A DNA stretch of 58,259 nt from UBA7803 sp036381275. Its GTDB lineage: Bacteria; Pseudomonadota; Gammaproteobacteria; Pseudomonadales; Azotimanducaceae. Location: positions 1 through 58,259 of the forward strand of contig DASVDC010000168.1 in the NCBI GenBank assembly GCA_036381275.1, read 5' to 3'. Numbering within the stretch: position 1 is the first letter of the stretch; the number at the start of each line of letters is the position of its first letter. Below, in pieces: positions 1 to 8,235 of this stretch. The notes under the pieces are model-generated. The model was not told where the DNA came from and searched no databases. It saw nothing but the letters and a program-made list of their open reading frames with translations. Made by a program: the position numbers and the translations under genes.

Positions 1-165
1 CAGCGCCTGCTCTACCAGGCCGGGCGGCGCATGCAGATCCTGCTGTTCACCTGTCACGGACCGCTGTTCGACGGCCTCGGCGCCGACCGGCGCATCGAGC
101 TGCCGCCGCCGAACCGCGCCAGCCGGCGGATCGCGGTGGGAGCGGCCTCCGGCCGCGAAGCGTAG
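1..165 (+). CDS. C-terminal end of a YhaN/Rad50-like ATPase (partial)
   Basis: Only the last 54 codons lie in the window; the gene runs in from the left edge and ends at TAG 163-165. The visible peptide contains RRMQILLFTCHGPLFDGL, which resembles the C-terminal H-loop region of SMC/Rad50/YhaN-type AAA ATPases, where 'QVLLFTCH' follows the Walker B and D-loop. Such proteins act in DNA end processing or chromosome maintenance. The final residues (VGAASGREA) are encoded by a REP-like palindrome arm at 136-159, so the native C-terminus has been replaced or extended by repeat DNA. Family assignment rests on one short motif and is tentative. Confidence 0.45.
   Translation, partial: QRLLYQAGRRMQILLFTCHGPLFDGLGADRRIELPPPNRASRRIAVGAASGREA
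136..159 (+). repeat. REP-like palindrome arm, single copy
   Basis: Begins with GTGGGAGCGGCCTCCGGCC and continues CGCGAA, the same arm found at 11031, 12802, 13996, 26408 and 31175. Here it overlaps the end of the preceding coding sequence. No inverted partner arm follows within 100 bases. Confidence 0.85.
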
Positions 166-207
166 GAGCGAAATCCCACAAGCGCCCCGACGGGGCCGCT
201 GAGCTGC

Positions 208-247
208 GGTCGACAGTCGAAATGAAATGCGTTTTACTGTCGGGACC
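208..247. promoter_or_regulatory. Inverted repeat upstream of the TonB-dependent receptor
   Basis: Perfect 7-base arms CGACAGT (211-217) and ACTGTCG (236-242) flank an AT-richer 18-base loop. Outer bases GGT (208-210) and ACC (245-247) can extend the pairing across a small bulge. It lies about 105 bases before the receptor start codon in a 186-base gene-free stretch, so it could be an operator or a leader hairpin. No function is shown. Confidence 0.4.
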
Positions 248-351
248 GCAGCGCGTCGTGGAAACGGACGATCATGACAGGCCACGCGCCGCGTCTTCCG
301 ATCGTTCCGCCCGCCGGCGCCCTGCGCTTCGTTCCGCAAAGGGAGAGAGAT

Positions 352-3333
352 ATGTCGAAACGGAACTGCGGCCGGCAGGCCGCCGCCGGCCTGGCCGGCG
401 CGCTCGTCACGGCCATGGGAGGATTTGCATTCGCGCAGCCGGCCGGACCGATCGAGGAGGTCGTCGTCACCGGCTCGTACATCCAGCGCTCGAGCTTCGA
501 CTCGTCGTCGCCCCTCGATCTGGTCGGCCAGGAAGAGTTCGCCCGGGCCGGCGCCATCAGCGTCAAGGACATGGCCCAGAACCTCACCTACAACCTGGGC
601 TCGGAGAACTTTCCCGATACGCTGCGCTCCGGCGCCACCACCGGCACCGAGAACATCAACCTGCGCGGCCTCGGCCTCAATTCGACGCTGGTGCTGCTGA
701 ACGGCCGGCGCCAGGCCGAGGCACCGAACCTGACCAACGACGGCGTCGCGTTCGTCGACACCGCCTCGATGATGCCGACCATCGCGATCGAGCGCATGGA
801 GGTGCTGAAGGACGGCGCCGCGGCGCTGTACGGCTCGGACGCGATCTCCGGCGTGGTGAACTTCATCACCCGCGGCGACTTCGAAGGCTTCGAGCTGCAG
901 ATCGATCACCAGTCCATCACCGACAGCCCCGACTGGGCGCGCTCGCGCGACTGGAGCGTGCAGGCGATCGTCGGCATGGGCGGCGAGCGCGGCAACCTGA
1001 TGCTCGCGGCGAGCTGGCTCGATCGCAGCGAGCTGCCGATGTTCGCGCGCGACTTCACGTTCGCCGGGGGCCTGTCCGGGTTCGGCTCGCCGGGACCCGT
1101 GTTCACCGTCCAGGGCGAGGAAGAGACCGACGAGGCGTACGCGGCGCGCCTGGCCGCGTTCGAAGCCACCACGCTCGATCCGAACATCCCCGGCGGCGCC
1201 GATCTCGACTGCGCGAACGTGCCCCATGCACAAGGCAGCGGAGACGACAACGGGCGCCGGCCGATGACCCTGCCGCTGCCGTCCGCGGACACCTGCCTGG
1301 TCGACTTCCTTCCCACCCAGTCGATCATCGACGCCGAAGAGCGCATCAAGGTGTTCGGCCAGTTCAACTACCTGCTCGACGCCGACAGCGAGCTCGAGGC
1401 GTTCGGCGAGTTCCACTTCGCGACCAACGACATCGAGCGCGGCAACTCGCCGAGCTACGGCTTCGTCAGCGCACCGACGGTGCCGGTGAGCAACCCGGGG
1501 CTGCGCTACGACGCGTTCCGGCGCGGGCTCGGCGGCGAGGAGCTGATCAACGACGAGGCCGCGCGGGCGCTCGGCTTCAGGGACGCGGTGGAGGCGGCCG
1601 AGGCGAATCCGCTGGTCGGGCCGGTGATCACCAACATCCGTCCGTTCGTCGGCGTACCCGAGGAGGTCTACTACGACCGCGGCCGGCTCAACAACCTCGG
1701 CCTGATGGAGCGCGACAAGTCCCACATGGTGGCGGGATTGCGCGGCCGGCTTCCGGCGCTCGGCGAAAGCTGGACCTTCGAGCTGGCCGGCACCTGGAGC
1801 GAGCACCAGTTCTCCGGCTTCGCCGCGTACGACACCAACAACCGCAACATGCTGGAGGCGCTCCAGGGCTTCGGCGGACGCGACTGCAATCCGGAGACGA
1901 CTGCGCCGGGTGACGCATCCGGCGGCTGCTACTTCTTCAATCCGTTCGGCAGCAACTACCTGGCGGATCCGAGCGACGTCGGCCCGAACGGCCTGTACAA
2001 CGCGACCGAGCTGTTCGACGACATGATGGATCCGATCATCGGCATCTCCGAACAGCGGCTCTGGGTGGTGGAAGGCGTCGTCACCGGCGACGTGATGGAG
2101 CTGCCTGCCGGTCCGCTCGGTCTCGCGCTCGGCGCGCAGTACCGCGACCAGGACTTCGAATCGATGCCGTCCGGCACCGGGAAGAACTTCGACTTCTCGT
2201 TCGTGGTCGGCCAGGAGCCGTTCGCGGTGAGCCGGGACGTCTACGCGGTGTTCGCGGAGGCGCTGGTGCCGGTCACCGGCGAAGACTCGCCGATCGGCAG
2301 CCTCGAGCTGTCGCTCGCGGGACGTTACGAGGACTACGGCGGCGCCACCGGCGACACCGCCGATCCGAAGATCGCGTTCCTCTGGATGCCGGTGAGCAGC
2401 CTGTCGGTGCGGGGCTCGTTCCAGACCTCGTTCAAGGCGCCGGGCCTCGCGCAGCTCGGCGGCTCCAGCACGTCGCTGAACAACGTGCAGCAGGATCCGT
2501 TCGATCCCGACTCGCCGCGGGTGTTCGTGCCCGGCATCGCGATCGGCAACCCGGACCTGAAGCCCGAGCAGGCGGACGTGTTCAACATCGGCTTCAACTA
2601 CGAGCCGACCGAAGGGCCGTTGGCCGGCCTGTCCGTGCAGATGGACTACTGGTCGTTCGCGTTCGAAGACGCAATTCGCAAGGAATCCAACGTCTCGGTC
2701 ATCGAGGCGTTCGTCTCCGGCGACCCGCGGGCGCAGGAGAAGATCACGCTCGACGGCCTCGGCAACATCGCGGTTATCCGCTCGGAGTTCATCAACACGG
2801 CGGAGGTGGACACCGCCGGCATCGACTTCGGGCTGCGTTATCTGCTCGAAACCGAGCCGGCCGGCACGTTCGACCTGTTCTACAACATGACGTACCTGAC
2901 CGAGTACGAGTTCCAGGAGTCGGCGGACGGACCGAAGATCGACGGCCGCGGCAAGCGCAACTTCCAGACCATCGGCGCCCCCGCGCCGAAGTGGCGCGCC
3001 AATGCGGGCATCGACTGGCTCCTCGGCAACCACAGCGCCAACCTCACCGTGCACTACACCGACAACTACGAGCAGGACACGCCGCAGGAGCTGATCGCGC
3101 TGTTCAACGGCCGTGAGCCGAGCTCGCGCATCGACGACCACGTGACCGTCGACGTGCAGTACTCGTACACGTTCCCGGAGCTGTTCGGCGCCGGCGCGAC
3201 GACCTTCTCGATCGGCGCGATCAACCTGTTCGACGAGGATCCGCCGACGCTGGACGACGGGCCGGGCTACGACTCGAAGATCCACGACCCGCGCGGGCAG
3301 ATCCTGTACGGGCGGGTGAAGGTGACGTTGTAG
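352..3333 (+). CDS. TonB-dependent outer-membrane receptor
   Basis: A 993-residue outer-membrane active transporter that would use TonB/ExbBD energy to import a ligand. ATG at 352 is chosen because GGGAGAGAGA (341-350) sits just upstream and a signal peptide follows (hydrophobic core about residues 10-27, cleavage after AFA about 28). A TonB-box-like stretch IEEVVVTGS lies near residue 34. The plug domain follows (LRGLGLNSTLVLLNGRR, then ERMEVLKDGAAALYGSDAISGVVNF). The rest is beta-barrel with late conserved text GNPDLKPEQADVFNIGF. An upstream in-frame ATG at 274 would precede the signal peptide and is less likely. Ligand unknown; no adjacent transporter, regulator or enzyme gives a substrate clue. 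Confidence 0.93.
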   Translation: MSKRNCGRQAAAGLAGALVTAMGGFAFAQPAGPIEEVVVTGSYIQRSSFDSSSPLDLVGQEEFARAGAISVKDMAQNLTYNLGSENFPDTLRSGATTGTENINLRGLGLNSTLVLLNGRRQAEAPNLTNDGVAFVDTASMMPTIAIERMEVLKDGAAALYGSDAISGVVNFITRGDFEGFELQIDHQSITDSPDWARSRDWSVQAIVGMGGERGNLMLAASWLDRSELPMFARDFTFAGGLSGFGSPGPVFTVQGEEETDEAYAARLAAFEATTLDPNIPGGADLDCANVPHAQGSGDDNGRRPMTLPLPSADTCLVDFLPTQSIIDAEERIKVFGQFNYLLDADSELEAFGEFHFATNDIERGNSPSYGFVSAPTVPVSNPGLRYDAFRRGLGGEELINDEAARALGFRDAVEAAEANPLVGPVITNIRPFVGVPEEVYYDRGRLNNLGLMERDKSHMVAGLRGRLPALGESWTFELAGTWSEHQFSGFAAYDTNNRNMLEALQGFGGRDCNPETTAPGDASGGCYFFNPFGSNYLADPSDVGPNGLYNATELFDDMMDPIIGISEQRLWVVEGVVTGDVMELPAGPLGLALGAQYRDQDFESMPSGTGKNFDFSFVVGQEPFAVSRDVYAVFAEALVPVTGEDSPIGSLELSLAGRYEDYGGATGDTADPKIAFLWMPVSSLSVRGSFQTSFKAPGLAQLGGSSTSLNNVQQDPFDPDSPRVFVPGIAIGNPDLKPEQADVFNIGFNYEPTEGPLAGLSVQMDYWSFAFEDAIRKESNVSVIEAFVSGDPRAQEKITLDGLGNIAVIRSEFINTAEVDTAGIDFGLRYLLETEPAGTFDLFYNMTYLTEYEFQESADGPKIDGRGKRNFQTIGAPAPKWRANAGIDWLLGNHSANLTVHYTDNYEQDTPQELIALFNGREPSSRIDDHVTVDVQYSYTFPELFGAGATTFSIGAINLFDEDPPTLDDGPGYDSKIHDPRGQILYGRVKVTL

Positions 3334-3350
3334 CGATATCTGCTCGTGGG

Positions 3351-3365
3351 CCGCTCCCGCAGCGG
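3351..3365. terminator. Possible bidirectional hairpin between convergent genes
   Basis: CCGCT-CCCGC-AGCGG forms a 5-bp GC stem in the 38-base gap between the convergent receptor and nhaB genes. There is no U-tract on either side. The preceding GTGGGCCGCTCCCGC also resembles a degenerate REP arm, so it may be a REP relic acting as a terminator. Confidence 0.35.
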
Positions 3366-3371
3366 GTGGGG

Positions 3372-4919
3372 TCAACCCAGGAACCAGAGCGCCAGGATGC
3401 CGGTCAGCGACATCGTGATCGTGTACGGCAGCGCCATCCAGACCATGCGCCCGTACGAGAGCCGGATCAGCGGCGCCAGCGACGAGGTCAGCAGGAACAG
3501 GAACGCCGCCTGCCCGTTCGGCGTCGCGACGCTCGGGATGTTGGTGCCCATGTTGGTCGCGACGGCGAGCGCATCGAACTGCTGGCGCGTGATCTCGCCC
3601 GCCTCGAAGATCTGCTGCACCTCGGTGATGTAGATCGTCGCGACGAACACGTTGTCGCTGATCATCGACAGGACCCCGTTCGCGACGTAGAACCAGGCCG
3701 CCTGCACCTTGCCGTCGAACGACATCACCCAGTCGAGCACCGGCGCGAACAGGTTCTGATTGGAGATCACCGCAACCACCGCGAAGAACACCACCAGCAG
3801 CGCGGTGAACGGCAGCGCTTCGTGGAACGCCTGGCCCAGCCGGTGCTCGTCGATGATGCCGGCGAACGCGGTGGCGAGGATGATCACCATCAGGCCGACG
3901 ATGCCGGGCTCGGCCAGGTGCAGCCCGAGCGCCAGCACCAGCAGCACCGCGACGACTCCCTGCATCAGGATCGTCACCCGCTCGTTGCGCGTGCGATTCA
4001 GGGAAGTCTGGTGGTCCGACTCCTCGAGCACGGCCCGCACCTTGTCCGACAGCCGCGTGCCGTAGCCGAACACGCGAAAGTGCTCGAGCAGCGCACAGGT
4101 GGTGAGGCCGACCACGAGCACCGGGACGGAGATGTGCATCATCTGCGCGAAGAACTGCTGGAAGTTCCAGCCCATCACCCCGCCGATCAGCAGGTTCTGC
4201 GGCTCGCCCACCAGCGTCATCGCGCCGCCGAGCGCGGTGCCGACCGCGCCGTGCATCATCAGGCTGCGCAGGAACCCGCGGAACTGATCCAGGTCCTCAC
4301 GGTGGAACTCGATGACGTCGTCGTCGGTGCTCGGATCGTGGTCGAGGTCGTAGGTCTTGCCGGAAGCCACCCGGTGATACACCGCGTAGAAGCCGGCCGC
4401 CACGGTGATGACCACGGCGGTCACCGTGAGCGCGTCGAGAAACGCGGAGAGAAACGCCGCCGACAGCGAGAACGTGAGCGACAGCAGGATCTTCGAGCGC
4501 ACGCCGAGCAGGATCTTCGTGAACACGTACAGCAGCATCTCGCGCAGGAACGAGATGCCGGCGACCATGAAGATCAGCAGCAGGATTACCGGATAGTTGA
4601 TCTCCGCTTCGTGGTAGACCATCTCCGGCGTCGCCATGCCGATCGCGATCGCCTCCAGCGTCAGCAGCCCTCCCGGCTGCAGCGGATAGCACTTCAGCGC
4701 CATCACCAGCGTGAAGATGAACTCGAGCAGCAGCGCCCAGCCGGCGACGAACGGGTCGATCAGGAACAGGATCGGATTGACGATCAGGCAGGCGACGATC
4801 GTCAGCTTGTACCAGACCGGCGAATTGCCGAGGAAGTTCTGCGCCAGCGCAGTCGCCGCGCCGGCCAGCCCCATCGATCGCTTCGCTCGATCGAATGCCG
4901 GATCAATGGATGCGGGCAT
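3372..4919 (-). CDS. nhaB: Na+/H+ antiporter NhaB
   Basis: A 515-residue inner-membrane Na+/H+ antiporter of the NhaB family (E. coli NhaB is of very similar length), expelling sodium in exchange for protons. The sequence shows about 12 hydrophobic segments. Recognisable NhaB text includes NFLGNSPVWYK near the N-terminus, PLQPGGLLTLEAIAIGM, FLSAFLDALTVTAVVITVA, GEPQNLLIGG and SMISDNVFVATIYITEV. ATG at 4919 is preferred over the in-frame ATG at 4949 because AGGAG lies 6 bases upstream of it. It is convergent with the upstream receptor and stands alone. Confidence 0.95.
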   Translation of the reverse strand: MPASIDPAFDRAKRSMGLAGAATALAQNFLGNSPVWYKLTIVACLIVNPILFLIDPFVAGWALLLEFIFTLVMALKCYPLQPGGLLTLEAIAIGMATPEMVYHEAEINYPVILLLIFMVAGISFLREMLLYVFTKILLGVRSKILLSLTFSLSAAFLSAFLDALTVTAVVITVAAGFYAVYHRVASGKTYDLDHDPSTDDDVIEFHREDLDQFRGFLRSLMMHGAVGTALGGAMTLVGEPQNLLIGGVMGWNFQQFFAQMMHISVPVLVVGLTTCALLEHFRVFGYGTRLSDKVRAVLEESDHQTSLNRTRNERVTILMQGVVAVLLVLALGLHLAEPGIVGLMVIILATAFAGIIDEHRLGQAFHEALPFTALLVVFFAVVAVISNQNLFAPVLDWVMSFDGKVQAAWFYVANGVLSMISDNVFVATIYITEVQQIFEAGEITRQQFDALAVATNMGTNIPSVATPNGQAAFLFLLTSSLAPLIRLSYGRMVWMALPYTITMSLTGILALWFLG

Positions 4920-4978
4920 CTGGAACTCCTTATTCGCTGGGTCGCTCACCCGGATTCGCCGTCACGCACCGCCCCTCC

Positions 4979-4997
4979 AACGCGTGGTCGACGCGTT
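4979..4997. promoter_or_regulatory. Perfect palindrome upstream of nhaB
   Basis: AACGCGT-GGTCG-ACGCGTT gives 7-bp perfect arms around a 5-base spacer, 60 bases upstream of the nhaB start and in the only gene-free DNA (4920-5049) on that side. On the minus strand a TATACT hexamer at 5026-5021 could be a -10 box. Symmetry and position suggest an operator for a dimeric regulator of nhaB; the regulator is unknown. Confidence 0.4.
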
Positions 4998-5049
4998 GTT
5001 TAACATGGGCTCGAAGGGCAAGTATAGAGGACGGGCGGACGTTTCCGGC

Positions 5050-8000
5050 TCAGGAGCCGAGTTCGAGGAACACGAGCCCCCCGCCGATCGCGAAGTGGAT
5101 CGCGAGCGCGAGCGGCCGATACCCGGCCGCCTGCACGGCGTCGCGGTACAGCGCGAGCTGCCCGGAATGCGCGAGCGCCTCGGCGTGCCATTCCGCGCGC
5201 GGCCGCGGCGACGACTTGTGATCGACGATCACGATCCCCGATCCGGTCTCGATCAGCAGATCGGCGACGCCGCGCACCACGCTGCCGTCACCGCGCAGGT
5301 GGCTGACCGGGCATTCGACCCGGAAGCGGCCTCCGGGGTAGCGCCGCTCGAGCGCGGCGCGCAGGCGCCGCGCGGCCTGCACCGCGTCCTCGGCGCGCAG
5401 CCAGGCCGCCGCTCCGTAGGCCTCGAGGATCTGCCGGGCCCGCTCCACCGCATCGTCGCGCCCGGGATTCACGATCTCGGCGGCGATCACCGCGTGCAGC
5501 GCCGAGCCGACCGGGGCCATGTCGTCGCCGCCGACCGGCAGACGGCCGCCGAGATCGACCTCCGCCGCCGGCGCGGTACCGGGCAACGGCTCCGCGGCGG
5601 ACGGATTGAGGTAGAGGCGCGGGTGGCGGATCCGCTCCCGGCGCGGGAACCAGCGCGGCCGGTACGGCGGCAGCGCGGGCGCCTCACCGCGCCCGTCCAG
5701 CTCACGCAACGCACTCGCCAGCGCGGGGCCGTCGGGCAGGTCGAGCCGCTCACCGGCCGGGACGGCCCACGGCGGCGCGAACGTGTGCAGCCACCGGTCG
5801 CTCTTCACCGCGCCGGACGGCAGCGCGAGCACCAGCAGATCGCGCGCCCGGGTGATGCCGACGTAGGCCAGGCGCCGCTGCTCGGCCTCGTGGCCGCGCC
5901 TCCAGCGGCGGCCTTCGTCGGAATCGAGGATCCGCTCCAGTACCGGCAGGTTGTTGCTGCGGTCGCCGAACAGATTCGGCCAGAACCGGATGGTGCGATT
6001 CTCGAGCGGGCGGCTCACGTCGAACGGGCCGGTGAGCACGCGCACGTCCCAGATCGACGAGGGGTCGCCCTTGTCGAAGTCGGCCGCCACGACCACCGGC
6101 CACTCGAGCCCCTTGGCCCGGTGATAGGTGAGCACGTGCACCGCATCACCCGAGGTCACCACCGGCTGCAGGTCGAGCTCCGGCGAGCTCGGCTTTTCGA
6201 GCCAGAACAGGAAGCCGGTCAGCGAGGCCGCCTGATGGTGCGCGGCGCAGTGATCCTCGTACTTCACCGCCAGGTCGAGGAACGCGTCGAGGTTGCGCTG
6301 GCGCTGAGCGGCCTTGATCGCGTCGGGACCCCAGCCGGTGACGATCCGCCGCGTACCGACGTCGTTCAGCACCCGGGCGACGATCTCCACGGGCGAGTGC
6401 AGCGCGCTTTCCGCGCGCAGCTCGGCGAGCCGGCGGACGATCGGATGGCGGTCTTCGCCCCAGGTGTGGCCGGCGGGCTGCGGCGTTTCGCCGTCGGCCG
6501 ACGACCCGCTCGGGTCGCAGGCGCCGAGGTGCGCGAGGCGGTCGGCGAGCCACGCCTCCGGCTCCGCGCTGTCCGCGAGCGAGACGATCTCGGCAGTCGC
6601 GAGCGTGTCGGTGACGTCGTTCAGGCGCCGCAGGCAGGCACGGGCGAGACACACTTCCGGCGTCTCGAGCAGCCCCTTCAACGTCATCTTCATCGGCACG
6701 CCGCGGTTCTTCAGCGTGCGCGCGAGGAGCTGAACGTTGTCGTTGGTGCGGGCGAGGACCGCGATGTCGCCCCAACTCACGGGACGCAGCGCACCGCTGC
6801 CGGGATCGACGATCGGCGTACCGCTCGCCACCAGATCGACGATCCCCTGCGCCAGCGCCTCGGCCCGCGACTCCTTGTTGCGCCCGCCGGCGAGCTTCCA
6901 GCAGACCACCGCCGGCTCCGCGGAGGGCTCCGCACGCTTCGGCTCGAGCACCACCTGCTCGCGCGGAATCTCCTCGGCGAACGCGGCGCCGAACACGGCG
7001 TTCACGTAGTGCACCAGCGCCGGCCGCGAACGCCAGCTGTAGGGCAGCTTGTCCGCCTCGGCGCGCGCGCGGGTCATCGCCTCGAGCGTCCGGAACACCA
7101 GGTCGGGATCGCAGCCGCGGAACGCGTAGATCGCCTGCTTCACGTCGCCGACGAAGATCACCCGGTCGGCCAGCGCGGCGAGCTTCACGAACAGCGCGAG
7201 CTGCATCGGGTTCGTGTCCTGGAACTCGTCCACCATCAGGAGCTCGAGCTCCTCGGCGAGGCGCTCGCGCACCGCGGGCTGATCGAGCGCGTGCAGCGTG
7301 AGCTGCTCCATGTCGAGAAAATCGATCAGCCCGTGCTCGGTCTTGATCGCCGCGAAGCGCTCGAGCGCCCGGCCGGCGATCTCCATCACGCTGTCGATGT
7401 AGCGGCGCACGTCGTCGTGCAGCGCCGGGTGCGATTCGTACTGCGCCGCCACGTCGCGGACCGCGGCCGCAATCGGTTCGCTGGCCTTCGCCGCGCGCTC
7501 GCAGGCGAGCCGGATCCAGACGCTCCACGGGCAGTCTTCCCGGCGCAGCCGATGGCGCGCCTGGCGCAGCGTCGCGAGGTACTTGCGCGTGGTGGCGGTG
7601 GCATCGACGTCCGGGTCGATGCGCGCGAGCGCGTCTTCCACCGTTCGAAGGAGCTGCGCGCGGGTCGGCCCCGGCCGCGGCGCGCCGAAGAAGCCGAGCA
7701 TCGCGTCCGCGCTCTCCCGCGCCATCGCCGGCAGCACCTGCGGGCCGAGGTCGTTCTCCCGCACCTTGTCCGCGACGGCCTTCACGGCCGCCTGCCAGTC
7801 TTCCTGGCCGAGCCGCGCCGCCAGCGCGTTCATCTCCCGCACCCGCGGCAGGCTCAGCACGTCGTCGAGCGCCTGGTTGAAGAACCGCTGGCCGTCCTCG
7901 AGGCTCATCACCGAAAGCGCGGGCGACAGCCCCAGCTCGAACGCGAAGCGCTGGAGCAACCGCTCGCAGACGCTGTGCACGGTGCCGATCAGCGCCTGCG

Positions 8001-8235
8001 CCATCTGCTCGGCGAGCTGGATCCGGCCGCTCTCGATCAGGCGGCTGCGCACGCGCTCCTTCAGCTCGCCGGCCGCCTTCACGGTGAACGTCGTGCCGAT
8101 CACCGCGGACGGCGCGATCCCGCCTTCCGTCAGCGCCTTCTCGAGCTCCTGCGTCAGGCGGTAGGTCTTGCCGCTGCCCGCGCCGGCGCTGATGAACGTC
8201 ACGTGGGCGTAGTCGTGGCGGGCTTCGCCGGTCAT
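5050..8235 (-). CDS. AddA/RecB-like UvrD-family helicase-nuclease
   Basis: A 1061-residue superfamily 1 helicase with a C-terminal RecB-type nuclease, expected to unwind and resect double-strand DNA ends in the cytoplasm. Walker A AGAGSGKT is at residues 17-24, Walker B/motif II VDEFQDTNPMQ near 336, motif III-like VIFVGDVKQAIYAFRG just after, and motif VI-like RRLAYVGITRARDLL late in the protein. The nuclease shows GVADLLIETGSG then IVIVDHKSS near residue 1000, the D...DxK signature. ATG at 8235 overlaps the TGA of the upstream partner gene (ATGA), indicating translational coupling. The pair looks like an AddAB-type recombination enzyme rather than RecBCD, because no recC/recD partner is present. 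Confidence 0.9.
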   Translation of the reverse strand: MTGEARHDYAHVTFISAGAGSGKTYRLTQELEKALTEGGIAPSAVIGTTFTVKAAGELKERVRSRLIESGRIQLAEQMAQALIGTVHSVCERLLQRFAFELGLSPALSVMSLEDGQRFFNQALDDVLSLPRVREMNALAARLGQEDWQAAVKAVADKVRENDLGPQVLPAMARESADAMLGFFGAPRPGPTRAQLLRTVEDALARIDPDVDATATTRKYLATLRQARHRLRREDCPWSVWIRLACERAAKASEPIAAAVRDVAAQYESHPALHDDVRRYIDSVMEIAGRALERFAAIKTEHGLIDFLDMEQLTLHALDQPAVRERLAEELELLMVDEFQDTNPMQLALFVKLAALADRVIFVGDVKQAIYAFRGCDPDLVFRTLEAMTRARAEADKLPYSWRSRPALVHYVNAVFGAAFAEEIPREQVVLEPKRAEPSAEPAVVCWKLAGGRNKESRAEALAQGIVDLVASGTPIVDPGSGALRPVSWGDIAVLARTNDNVQLLARTLKNRGVPMKMTLKGLLETPEVCLARACLRRLNDVTDTLATAEIVSLADSAEPEAWLADRLAHLGACDPSGSSADGETPQPAGHTWGEDRHPIVRRLAELRAESALHSPVEIVARVLNDVGTRRIVTGWGPDAIKAAQRQRNLDAFLDLAVKYEDHCAAHHQAASLTGFLFWLEKPSSPELDLQPVVTSGDAVHVLTYHRAKGLEWPVVVAADFDKGDPSSIWDVRVLTGPFDVSRPLENRTIRFWPNLFGDRSNNLPVLERILDSDEGRRWRRGHEAEQRRLAYVGITRARDLLVLALPSGAVKSDRWLHTFAPPWAVPAGERLDLPDGPALASALRELDGRGEAPALPPYRPRWFPRRERIRHPRLYLNPSAAEPLPGTAPAAEVDLGGRLPVGGDDMAPVGSALHAVIAAEIVNPGRDDAVERARQILEAYGAAAWLRAEDAVQAARRLRAALERRYPGGRFRVECPVSHLRGDGSVVRGVADLLIETGSGIVIVDHKSSPRPRAEWHAEALAHSGQLALYRDAVQAAGYRPLALAIHFAIGGGLVFLELGS

